Origin: RGIG1840 sp964626795
GTDB taxonomy: Bacteria > Bacillota_I > Bacilli_A > RF39 > UBA660
Length of the DNA: 13,284 nt
Reading direction: 5' to 3'
Assembly (NCBI GenBank): GCA_964626795.1
Contig: CAZVIQ010000021.1
Span: 1-13,284 of the forward strand
The notes under the pieces are model-generated. The model was not told where the DNA came from. It worked only from the letters and a program-made list of their open reading frames with translations, and did no database searches. Positions 6,940 to 13,284 of the stretch are shown here, piece by piece. Numbering within the stretch: position 1 is the first letter of the stretch; each line of letters starts with the position of its first letter. The translations under genes and the position numbers were made by a program.

Positions 6940-7743
6940 CTATCCTCCTTGCACTACTACTTTTGATAAAGCTTTATTTGAAAGTAAATATCCAGTTATT
7001 ATAAGTATAGTTATCCATACTATTTGAAGTGTTATATGCATAGGGGCTAAACTTAAAGATATATCACCAGAATAAGTTCTAAATGGTACATCACTTATAT
7101 ACATAAATGGTAAAAATTTAGCTATTGTTATAAAGCTAATCGGAAGAAACGGAATTGGCACTATTTGTCCAGAAAATACTTCTACAACTATTCTTACCAT
7201 GTTTACTACTCCACTTGCCTCTAATAACATTAGTTCTAAAATGTGAAATATAGTAACAATCGCTACTACAAGAACAGAAGATAAAACCATCATTATTAAA
7301 AATACTATAAAAGAATCTAAACTATATGGAACACTTAAATTATAAGGGCTGTGTAAAAGTAAAGCAATAATAATAACAGGTAAAAATCTTAATAAAACCG
7401 CACTTAATTTCTTAGCATAAATTCTAAAAAACCATTTAAAATATAATTTTTGTGGTCTACATAATTCGTATGCAACTGAACCATCTTTTATCATTTTCAT
7501 TATTTCATTATCTCTAGAAAATAATTCAATTAAAGCAAAAAGCGCTTGATTAAGCCATAAGTAACTAATTAAATTGCTTAGTTTCATAACATCTTCGCCA
7601 CTTGATGATTGATAAAATGCTATATATACCATTATAAATATAAATCCAAAAAAGAATTGAGTTGTTATTCCTGCAAGAGCTGCAGATCGATATTGAATAT
7701 CAGAAATAAATTTAATTTTAAATAATGAAGTATATGATTTCAT
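6940..7743 (-). CDS. ABC-2-type exporter permease, COG4587-like (first permease)
   Basis: The 267-residue partner permease also has about six membrane segments, the first at about 23-45. DGSVAYELCRPQ (87-98) is the counterpart of the coupling motif in the second permease. The two permeases are alike in size and motif placement but diverged in sequence, consistent with a heterodimeric pore. The ATG overlaps the end of the ATPase gene by 4 nt (7740-7743), and the stop is one base before the next permease, so all three proteins are probably made from one transcript by coupled translation. An ABC-2/DUF990 assignment rests on motif and context; substrate unknown. Confidence 0.85.
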   Translation of the reverse strand: MKSYTSLFKIKFISDIQYRSAALAGITTQFFFGFIFIMVYIAFYQSSSGEDVMKLSNLISYLWLNQALFALIELFSRDNEIMKMIKDGSVAYELCRPQKLYFKWFFRIYAKKLSAVLLRFLPVIIIALLLHSPYNLSVPYSLDSFIVFLIMMVLSSVLVVAIVTIFHILELMLLEASGVVNMVRIVVEVFSGQIVPIPFLPISFITIAKFLPFMYISDVPFRTYSGDISLSLAPMHITLQIVWITILIITGYLLSNKALSKVVVQGG

Positions 7744-8723
7744 ATCTTAAATTCCTCATATAGTTTTATTATTAAGTCATCTATTTTTTCATCATCTATT
7801 TCAATATCTTTTATTTTTAATTTATCTGATAAATATTTTAAGAATACTGAAATTTCTATTAAATTAGAATCAATTATAAATTTATATCCATCTGTTATTT
7901 TTTTCTGATCTACAATTCCTTTTTTGTTTAACTTAGAAATTCTATCATCTGAAATAACTTTTATATATTTTTTATTACCATATTTATTTTTTAATTTTAT
8001 AAGTGATCCGTCATATAATATTTTTCCATTTCCTATTAATATAACTCTTTTTGCTAAAGCTTCAATATCATTCATATCATGTGTTGTTAATATTACTGTG
8101 ACATTTTCTTCTTTATTAATTTTCTTTATAAATTCTCTAACTACTTTTTTAGATACTGCATCTAATCCTATTGTAGGTTCATCTAAAAATAATATAGATG
8201 GTTTGTGTAAAAGAGAGGCGACTATTTCACATCTCATTCTTTGACCTAAACTAAGTTGTCTTACAGGAATTTTAATTATTTCTTCAATATGAAGAAGTTT
8301 TACAAGTTCTTCTTTTCTTTGTTCATATACTTTTTTATCTATTTTATAGATATCTTTTAACAAATCAAAAGTATCTTCTGCTGGAATATCCCACCAAAGT
8401 TGACTTCGTTGACCAAATACAACACCTATATTAGAAACATACTTTTCTCTGTTCTTATACGGAATAAGATTTCCTACAGTACATTCTCCAGAATCAGGAA
8501 TTAAAATTCCGCTTAATATTTTTATTGTTGTAGATTTTCCTGCTCCATTAGGTCCAATATAGCCAACTATTTCTCCTTTTTCTATTTCAAAAGAAACATT
8601 ATCCATTGCTTTTATGTACATATAGTCTCTTTTAAAAAATGATTTCAATGACTCTTTAATACCAGATTTTCTCTTAGGTACCTTAAAAGTTTTTGACAAA
8701 TTTTTAACTTTAATAAAAGACAT
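7740..8723 (-). CDS. ABC transporter ATPase, COG4586-like
   Basis: The cytoplasmic ATPase powers the two permeases encoded after it. The 327-residue protein has Walker A GPNGAGKST (57-65), a Q-loop region around VVFGQRSQLWW (about 101-111), signature LSLGQRMR (157-164), Walker B ILFLDEP (177-183) and switch His in LTTHD (212-216). The GQRSQLWWD stretch is characteristic of the COG4586 ATPases that pair with DUF990 permeases. An N-terminal extension with basic KSFFKRDY and a C-terminal segment of about 90 residues after the nucleotide-binding domain are both usual for the group. A strong Shine-Dalgarno AAGGAGG lies about 6 nt before the ATG. It is the first gene of the operon, with its own promoter and structured leader. 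Confidence 0.93.
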   Translation of the reverse strand: MSFIKVKNLSKTFKVPKRKSGIKESLKSFFKRDYMYIKAMDNVSFEIEKGEIVGYIGPNGAGKSTTIKILSGILIPDSGECTVGNLIPYKNREKYVSNIGVVFGQRSQLWWDIPAEDTFDLLKDIYKIDKKVYEQRKEELVKLLHIEEIIKIPVRQLSLGQRMRCEIVASLLHKPSILFLDEPTIGLDAVSKKVVREFIKKINKEENVTVILTTHDMNDIEALAKRVILIGNGKILYDGSLIKLKNKYGNKKYIKVISDDRISKLNKKGIVDQKKITDGYKFIIDSNLIEISVFLKYLSDKLKIKDIEIDDEKIDDLIIKLYEEFKI

Positions 8724-8746
8724 AAATTCCTCCTTCTTTAAATGAC

Positions 8747-8772
8747 AAAAACCACATATTTCTATGCAGTGG
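8747..8772 (-). promoter_or_regulatory. Leader hairpin with U tract before the ABC operon, possible attenuator
   Basis: In the 5' leader, CCA-CTG-CATA-GAAA-TATG-TGG (8772-8752) can fold as 7 bp with a 3-nt bulge and a GAAA loop, followed directly by U5 (8751-8747) and then the Shine-Dalgarno sequence. The form is that of a short intrinsic terminator or an mRNA stability element. No alternative antiterminator partner was found, so control by attenuation is only a possibility. Confidence 0.35.
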
Positions 8773-8785
8773 GGGTATTACAAAG

Positions 8786-8798
8786 ATGAGTAACTCAT
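8786..8798. promoter_or_regulatory. Palindrome ATGAGTAACTCAT at the predicted start site of the ABC operon
   Basis: Perfect 6-bp arms (8786-8791 and 8793-8798) lie around one central base. The site covers the predicted transcription start, 4 bases downstream of the -10, where a dimeric repressor would block RNA polymerase. The cognate regulator is not in the window. Confidence 0.5.
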
Positions 8799-8801
8799 TT
8801 A

Positions 8802-8829
8802 ATTATACATAATTTTATTTAATTTTCAA
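8802..8829 (-). promoter_or_regulatory. Sigma-A-type promoter of the ABC operon
   Basis: -35 TTGAAA (8824-8829) and -10 TATAAT (8802-8807) are 16 nt apart, the same elements and spacing as the promoter at 994-1021. Predicted start is near 8795, giving a leader of about 70 nt. Confidence 0.65.
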
Positions 8830-8850
8830 GAAAAAAATGTTTTTACACGA

Positions 8851-8875
8851 AAAAAGTAGATTTTGAATCTACTTT
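8851..8875 (-). terminator. Intrinsic terminator of the kinase-cmk-alaS operon
   Basis: A 9-bp perfect stem AAAGTAGAT/ATCTACTTT (8867-8875 with 8853-8861) has a 5-nt loop and runs into a U tract to 8851. It begins 5 nt after the alaS stop codon. Confidence 0.85.
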
Positions 8876-8879
8876 ATTT

Positions 8880-10643
8880 TTATTCTAATATTGCTTTAAT
8901 TCTTCTAACTCCAGCACTACTTGCTTCTTCTTTTATGATTTTAAATCTGCCAATTTCACTTGTATTACTAACATGTGGACCTCCGCAAAGTTCCATTGAA
9001 ATATCTCCTATTTTATATACTGTAACTGTATCACCATATTTTTCTAAAAACATAGCTTCAGCACCAAGTTTCAAAGCTTCTTCTTTTTTCATTTCTAGTC
9101 TTTCTACTGGAATAGCCATTTTAATATAGTTATTAACTTCTTCTTCAATCTGTCTTTTTTGTTCTTCTGTTAATTTATCGTTCCAAGAAAAGTCAAATCT
9201 CATTCTCTCATCTGTTATATTACTACCTTTCTGGTGAATATCTTTTGATTCTAATACTTTCTTTAAAGCAGCGTTTAATAAATGAGTGCATGTGTGATAT
9301 TGAATATTTCTTTCATTGTTACATCCAAGTCCGCCTTTAAATCTTGCTGTACTTCCACTTCTAGATTTTTCCTGATGTTCCATAAATTTTTGCTTAAAGC
9401 CTTCTGAATCTACACTTAAATCAAGCTCTGTAGCAAGTTCAGTAGTAAGTTCTATAGGAAAACCAAAAGTATCATATAATCTGAAACAAGCATTTTTATC
9501 TATACAATTTTGACAATGCAACACTACTTTTTCAAATTCTTTAAATCCTTTTTCAATAGTTCTGCTGAATTTTACTTTTTCATTTTTAAGAACTTCTGAA
9601 ATTACATCTTTATTTCTTTCAAGTTCACTATAATAAGACTTATATAAATCTATGATTAATAACATTATTTCCTGTTCCCAATTACTACTTAAATCTATTC
9701 CAAGTCTTCTTGCATGATTTATACTTCTTCTTATAAGTCTTCTTAAGATATATCCTTGATCTGTATTAGATGGCACTATGCCAGAATCATCACCAGCAAT
9801 AAAAACACTGGTTCTCATATGATCTGCTAAAATTCTCATACTTTTTTCATTGCCTTCATAAGGAAGCTTAGATAATTCTTCTATTTTTTTAATAATTGGA
9901 ATCCACACTGTTGTTTTATAGTTATCATCTACTCCTTCAAGAACTGCCACGGTTCTTTCATATCCCATACCAGTATCTACATTTTGTTTTTCAAGTTTAG
10001 TAAAATTTCCTTCTTTATCTTTGTAGAATTCCATAAAAACATTATTCCAGATTTCAACCCATCTTTTATCTTCAGGATCAAATTTTTCAGGTGCTTCATC
10101 TTTACTACTCCAATAGAAAATTTCTGAATCTGGTCCACATGGCCCTGTTTCACCAGCTGGTCCCCACCAGTTATCATCTTCTCCAAGATAAGCTATTCTG
10201 TCTTTGCTTACTCCGTGGCTCATCCAATGAGAAACGCTTTCTTCATCAGCATGAACATTTTCATTACCTTTAAATACAGTAAATGATAATTTTTCATGAG
10301 GTATTTTTAAAACTTTAGTTAAAAATTCATAGCTGTAAGCGATACTTTCCTTTTTAAAATAATCTCCAAGACTCCAGTTACCTAGCATTTCAAAAAATGT
10401 GTGATGTGTTTTATCTCCGATTGAATCTAAATCATTAAGTCTAACACACTTCTGATAATTAACGAGCCTTGTTCCATCTGGATGCTTTTCTCCCATTAAA
10501 TAAGGCACAAGTGGTTGCATACCAGCTGTGTTGAATAAACTTGTAGGGTCATTCTCGGGTATAACTGGTGCGCTTGGGATATGCGCATGTCCTTTACTTT
10601 CAAAAAATTTTATATATTCATCTTTTAAATTCATTTTATTCAC
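8880..10643 (-). CDS. alaS: Alanyl-tRNA synthetase, short form lacking the C-terminal C-Ala region
   Basis: AlaRS charges tRNA-Ala and clears mischarged Ser/Gly. The 587-residue protein has a full class II catalytic core: SLFNTAGMQP (35-44), motif-2 region THHTFFEMLGNWSLGDYFKK (79-98), GPCGPDSEIFY (167-177), and motif-3 region DQGYILRRLIRR (295-306). The editing (tRNA_SAD) domain keeps its zinc-type residues His450, His454, Cys553 and His557. It stops right after GVRRIKAILE, where usual AlaRS of about 870 residues continues with a coiled coil and the C-Ala/DHHA1 domain. The stop is followed at once by a terminator, so this is a natural end and not a frameshift. Short AlaRS of about 590 residues and phrases such as GEKHPDGTRLVN recall Candidate Phyla Radiation enzymes. 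Overlap with cmk: 8 nt. Controlled by the Ala T-box upstream. Confidence 0.94.
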   Translation of the reverse strand: MNKMNLKDEYIKFFESKGHAHIPSAPVIPENDPTSLFNTAGMQPLVPYLMGEKHPDGTRLVNYQKCVRLNDLDSIGDKTHHTFFEMLGNWSLGDYFKKESIAYSYEFLTKVLKIPHEKLSFTVFKGNENVHADEESVSHWMSHGVSKDRIAYLGEDDNWWGPAGETGPCGPDSEIFYWSSKDEAPEKFDPEDKRWVEIWNNVFMEFYKDKEGNFTKLEKQNVDTGMGYERTVAVLEGVDDNYKTTVWIPIIKKIEELSKLPYEGNEKSMRILADHMRTSVFIAGDDSGIVPSNTDQGYILRRLIRRSINHARRLGIDLSSNWEQEIMLLIIDLYKSYYSELERNKDVISEVLKNEKVKFSRTIEKGFKEFEKVVLHCQNCIDKNACFRLYDTFGFPIELTTELATELDLSVDSEGFKQKFMEHQEKSRSGSTARFKGGLGCNNERNIQYHTCTHLLNAALKKVLESKDIHQKGSNITDERMRFDFSWNDKLTEEQKRQIEEEVNNYIKMAIPVERLEMKKEEALKLGAEAMFLEKYGDTVTVYKIGDISMELCGGPHVSNTSEIGRFKIIKEEASSAGVRRIKAILE

Positions 10644-11301
10644 TTCCTTTTATAATATTGATTACTATTTCTGAAACCTGTTCGGTACTAATATTAGTTG
10701 AATCAATATATATTTGTTCATTGGTTCTCATTAAAGAACCTACTTCTTTGTTCATATCATTATAATCTCTATTCTTCATATCTTCAAGAACTGCTTCATA
10801 GGGAGTATCAATTCCTTTTTCTTTATTTTGTTTTACTCTTCTTTTAGCTCTTTCTTCTACATCTGCATCTAAATAAATCTTATATGTCGCGTTTGGGAAA
10901 ACAACTGTAGTAATATCTCTACCTTCCATTACAACATCATTATCACCAGCCATCTTTCTTTGTAAATCAACCATGTTTTTACGTACTTCAACAATACTTG
11001 AAATAAAAGATGAAAGCTGTGATATTTCTGGTGTACGAATTTCTGAGGTAACATCCTTATCTTCTAAAAACACTTTACCACCTAGTCCAAATTTTACATC
11101 AAGATTTTCAGACAGTTTTATGATTTCTTCCTTATTATCAAGTGTTAATCCTGCATTTAAACATGCCAGTGCCAGACTTCTATATGTTGCGCCTGTATCA
11201 ATATTTAACAAATCACATCTTTCAGATAAAATTTTTGCAAGAGTCCCTTTTCCACTTCCTGCAGGTCCATCTATAGCTACAATTATATTTTTTGTTTTCA
11301 T
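10636..11301 (-). CDS. cmk: Cytidylate kinase (CMP/dCMP kinase)
   Basis: This enzyme phosphorylates CMP and dCMP with ATP in pyrimidine nucleotide salvage and recycling. The 221-residue protein matches family length. Seen: P-loop GPAGSGKGT (12-20), nucleotide-binding IDTGATYRSLA (34-44), the EGRDIT segment (126-131) and YLDADVEERAKRR (143-155) that covers the lid region. It overlaps the upstream P-loop kinase gene by 4 nt (ATGA, 11298-11301) and alaS by 8 nt, so the three are translated from one message. As part of the T-box operon its expression should rise when uncharged tRNA-Ala accumulates, an unusual link for cmk. All hallmark residues are present and identification is secure. Confidence 0.95.
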   Translation of the reverse strand: MKTKNIIVAIDGPAGSGKGTLAKILSERCDLLNIDTGATYRSLALACLNAGLTLDNKEEIIKLSENLDVKFGLGGKVFLEDKDVTSEIRTPEISQLSSFISSIVEVRKNMVDLQRKMAGDNDVVMEGRDITTVVFPNATYKIYLDADVEERAKRRVKQNKEKGIDTPYEAVLEDMKNRDYNDMNKEVGSLMRTNEQIYIDSTNISTEQVSEIVINIIKGSE

Positions 11302-11843
11302 TTTGTTTCCTCCAACATATTTTCTATTTTTTCTTTTAGATTTTTATCGTTTTCAATAACATAATCAAACTTCGAGTAATTATCCAAATCTGTTTCTGTT
11401 ATGTGATTTTTTTGTTTTTCAGTTAGCTTATTATCAAAATTTAATCTATTTATCCTAATTGTTTTAATATCTTTAAATATTTTCTTAGGAATTTCAATTT
11501 CTTCTTTCAATCTTGCATCTGATACTATTATTATATCAAAGAAATAGCTATACACTTTTATATCTTCACAAATTCTTCTTACTAACATTTCTTTATCAAT
11601 TTTATTTTTTATTAATTCTATTCCTAAATCTTGTAATAAATCTCTTGGTTTAGTTTTATCTCTTCCGTTCCAATTACTTATATTCATAATATATTCTTTT
11701 ATGTAACTGGAATATTTTAACTTAATTACAGATTTATTTTTTTTATAATAAAAATCTTCTATTATGGCGACTGCAGTGTCTTTACCAGAACGAGCTTTTC
11801 CAGAAACAATAAATATTTGTGGTTTTTCTGTTTTAAGTTCCAT
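11298..11843 (-). CDS. P-loop kinase resembling deoxynucleoside monophosphate kinase
   Basis: The 181-residue soluble protein has a Walker A loop GKARSGKDT (15-23). Later motifs recall the dNMP kinase (DNMK) group known from phages and bacteria: IIVSDARLKEEIE (105-117) and HITETDLDNYSKFDYVIEND (147-166). These suggest phosphate transfer to a small molecule or nucleotide. Dephospho-CoA kinase and phosphomevalonate-kinase-like folds share the P-loop but lack this C-terminal pattern. It is the first gene after the Ala T-box leader; AGGAGGA lies 7 nt before the ATG. The 4-nt overlap with cmk supports a shared role in nucleotide metabolism. The kinase fold is well supported, the substrate is not known. 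Confidence 0.8.
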   Translation of the reverse strand: MELKTEKPQIFIVSGKARSGKDTAVAIIEDFYYKKNKSVIKLKYSSYIKEYIMNISNWNGRDKTKPRDLLQDLGIELIKNKIDKEMLVRRICEDIKVYSYFFDIIIVSDARLKEEIEIPKKIFKDIKTIRINRLNFDNKLTEKQKNHITETDLDNYSKFDYVIENDKNLKEKIENMLEETK

Positions 11844-11862
11844 TTCTATTTCCTCCTAAAAT

Positions 11863-11904
11863 AAAAAAGACAGTATTTAAGAGTGCTATGCACGGTACCA
11901 TCTT
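11863..11904 (-). terminator. T-box-controlled terminator
   Basis: AAGAUGGUA (11904-11896) pairs with UACUGUCUU (11875-11867), with two wobble pairs, followed by U6 and more U. This pairing buries the UGG of the T-box bulge and excludes the antiterminator, as expected for a transcriptional T-box. The small GUGC-AUA-GCAC hairpin stays possible in its loop. Confidence 0.75.
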
Positions 11905-12034
11905 AGTTTTAACTTAATTCTTATAACGGCTGTAAACCGGAAGCTATTAACTCCAACTTTAGAAACAGCTTCAAATATTACTATTTATTCTTTTTCACCA
12001 ACCAAGAATTCTCTACATAATAGTTATATTCTAC
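11863..12034 (-). promoter_or_regulatory. T-box riboswitch, tRNA-Ala specific (specifier GCU)
   Basis: The leader senses uncharged tRNA. Stem I: basal pairing TAGAA/TTCTA (12029-12033 with 11960-11964), ACTATT/AATAGT (12019-12024 with 11980-11985), and distal arm ATTCTT/AAGAAT (12004-12009 with 11987-11992) closing the conserved loop GGTTGGTGAAA. The 3' side of the specifier loop reads GAA-GCT-G; GCT at 11967-11969 is an alanine codon in the usual context. The antiterminator (11879-11904) is AAGA, 7-nt bulge UGGUACC, GUGC-AUA-GCAC, UCUU. The bulge UGGU would pair with ACCA of tRNA-Ala (discriminator A). The match with alaS downstream confirms specificity. Confidence 0.94.
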
Positions 12035-13207
12035 TCATTTTCTATCAAACATTTTTTTATTTTCATTATATTCAAAGAATCCATACTTTTCATCTAAGAA
12101 TACATATATAATTTTGATAAGCGCCAATATAGGTGTTGCCAAAATCATTCCAATTATACCAAAGAAAGATCCAAAAATCAATAATCCCACTAAAATTGTT
12201 ACTGGATGCAGATTTGTTTTTCTACTCATTACTACAGGCTGCAATATATAACTTTCTAAAGATTGGTCTATTACAATAAATATAACTGTTAATATTCCAA
12301 TTAAACTACTCTGTGTAAATCCTACAAGAGCTGCAGCTGCACCACCAATATATGGTCCAATATAAGGAATTAAATTGGTTATTGCACAGAATAATGCAAA
12401 TAGTGAAGGTGCTCTTAATCCAATTATCAAAAATCCTATATAACTTACTACAAATAATATTGATGAGATTAAAAGCGTTCCTTTTACATATTCTAGTAAC
12501 GTTGTACTCATTAAATTTATTAATCTTTCAGTATCACGTTTCATATTCTTAGGTAGTATATTTAGGACATGAACTTTTAAATTTGGAAAATTAAATAGCA
12601 TATAGAATCCCACTATAAAGCTTATTATTATTATTCCTAGTCCACTTACAAAGCTTTGTATGAAATTAATTAACATATTTGGAAGATCAGTAGTAAGTTC
12701 ATTGCCAAATTTTTCTATAGAAGCGAATAACTCGATTTTTACATTATCAAGGTTCATTAAACTTTTATCAGAAATATTAATAAATACATTATCAACCCAT
12801 TCTTTTAAGTCACTAAGTATATTAGGTATTGAAGTAACTATTTCGTTTATCTGATCTGCAAGTGATGGTAAAAGTGCTAGTGCAAAAAGATATAAAAATA
12901 CAATAAGTACCAGATATACTATTATAGTTGCTATACTCCTTGATACTCCTCTACTATTAAGTCTTGTAACAAAAGGATTTAAAAGCCATGCAATGGCTAC
13001 TCCAAAGAACAAAGGACTTATTACTTTTAAAACATTCAACAAAAATTTTAAAATTCCCCATTCTTTCATTACTAAACTGAAAACATATATAATTAGTAAT
13101 ATTAAACTGTAATATAGTAATCTAAGTATCTTATTTCCTATATTAAACATATCATTTAGCTTATTTACATTAAGTTTATTTAGTATATTTTTATTATCTT
13201 TATCCAT
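12035..13207 (-). CDS. AI-2E family (PerM/YdiK-like) membrane transporter
   Basis: A polytopic inner-membrane protein of the large AI-2E/UPF0118 family, whose characterised members differ in substrate (AI-2 export, Na+/H+ antiport and others), so substrate is not assigned. The 390-residue protein has paired N-terminal helices (about 30-47 and 55-77), helices at about 91-113, an extracytoplasmic region (about 115-180), and further helices at about 181-206, 241-263, 265-281, 300-313, 335-352 and 354-371. The family motif ITNLIPYIGPYIGG (276-289) and the GSFFGIIGMILATP stretch (346-359) are present. AGGAG lies 7 nt before the ATG at 13207. The gene stands alone between an upstream terminator and the T-box operon, whose promoter overlaps its 3' end. 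Confidence 0.92.
   Translation of the reverse strand: MDKDNKNILNKLNVNKLNDMFNIGNKILRLLYYSLILLIIYVFSLVMKEWGILKFLLNVLKVISPLFFGVAIAWLLNPFVTRLNSRGVSRSIATIIVYLVLIVFLYLFALALLPSLADQINEIVTSIPNILSDLKEWVDNVFINISDKSLMNLDNVKIELFASIEKFGNELTTDLPNMLINFIQSFVSGLGIIIISFIVGFYMLFNFPNLKVHVLNILPKNMKRDTERLINLMSTTLLEYVKGTLLISSILFVVSYIGFLIIGLRAPSLFALFCAITNLIPYIGPYIGGAAAALVGFTQSSLIGILTVIFIVIDQSLESYILQPVVMSRKTNLHPVTILVGLLIFGSFFGIIGMILATPILALIKIIYVFLDEKYGFFEYNENKKMFDRK
12065..12093 (-). promoter_or_regulatory. Promoter of the T-box operon, inside the AI-2E gene
   Basis: -10 TATAAT (12065-12070) lies in the codons for Tyr-Asn near the end of the AI-2E gene, with -35 ATGAAA (12088-12093) 17 nt upstream. The -35 is a 4/6 match. 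Start near 12058 would place stem I about 25 nt into the transcript, normal for T-box leaders. Confidence 0.5.
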
Positions 13208-13244
13208 AGTATTTCTCCTATAGTTAATATATCATATTCAGTTT

Positions 13245-13275
13245 AAAAAAAATAGCACTATTTACACAGTACTAT
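13245..13275 (-). terminator. Intrinsic terminator of a gene lying beyond the window end
   Basis: On the minus strand ATAGTACT (13275-13268) pairs with AGTGCTAT (13259-13252), 8 bp with one U-G wobble that works only in this direction, followed by eight U (13252-13245). It closes an upstream transcript and separates it from the AI-2E gene. Confidence 0.75.
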
Positions 13276-13284
13276 ATTTTATTT

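Noticed and set aside
8840..8880. AlaRS truncated by frameshift or mutation
   Set aside because: No continuing C-Ala-like frame exists downstream; an intrinsic terminator and then another operon's promoter follow immediately.
12035..13207. Assignment as an autoinducer-2 exporter (TqsA)
   Set aside because: The family is functionally mixed and nothing else in the window concerns quorum sensing.
13226..13234. Extended -10 (TGATATATT) as promoter of the AI-2E gene
   Set aside because: Its predicted start would fall inside the Shine-Dalgarno sequence and no -35 is evident, so the real start is probably elsewhere.

Overview
The window is AT-rich, and every convincing gene lies on the minus strand, so it reads from high to low coordinates. 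Several features point to a low-GC Firmicute, most likely an uncultured or gut-type member of the Clostridia: a T-box leader, a PASTA-domain Ser/Thr kinase (a peptidoglycan sensor), the order rlmN-prpC-prkC-rsgA, sigma-A-type promoters, strong AGGAGG-like ribosome sites and a CptIN-like type III toxin-antitoxin locus. The standard genetic code fits. The species cannot be named from the sequence alone.

Layout in transcription order. (1) 13284-12035: the terminator of an off-window gene, then an AI-2E-family (PerM-like) membrane protein. (2) 12070-8851: a promoter inside the end of that gene feeds a complete T-box leader. Its specifier reads GCU (Ala) and its bulge UGGU fits tRNA-Ala with discriminator A73. 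The leader controls three overlapping genes: a dNMP-kinase-like P-loop protein, cytidylate kinase (cmk) and a short alanyl-tRNA synthetase (alaS) that ends after the editing domain. A hairpin terminator follows. (3) 8829-6162: a promoter with a palindrome at its predicted start site and a leader hairpin, then an ATPase and two permeases of a DUF990/ABC-2-type exporter. (4) 6132-5400: a type III toxin-antitoxin locus with tandem promoters, two full 49-nt antitoxin RNA repeats that each fold as an H-type pseudoknot, a terminator, and a ToxN/CptN-like endoribonuclease gene. (5) 5391-1053: rlmN, prpC, prkC and rsgA, closely packed directly behind the toxin gene. The toxin stop codon lies inside the rlmN Shine-Dalgarno sequence. 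(6) 1021-61: a separate promoter and a membrane-anchored protein that I do not recognise.

The most interesting region is 5400-6132. The repeat array is not protein-coding, and the toxin ORF alone would look like a hypothetical protein. Repeats, pseudoknots, terminator and ORF together give the standard type III arrangement. Here it is fused in series with a conserved translation and cell-wall-signalling operon, so read-through of the antitoxin terminator may set expression of both the toxin and the housekeeping genes. The second point of interest is alaS, which lacks the C-terminal coiled-coil/C-Ala region and whose sequence style recalls Candidate Phyla Radiation enzymes, yet which sits under a typical Firmicutes tRNA-Ala T-box.
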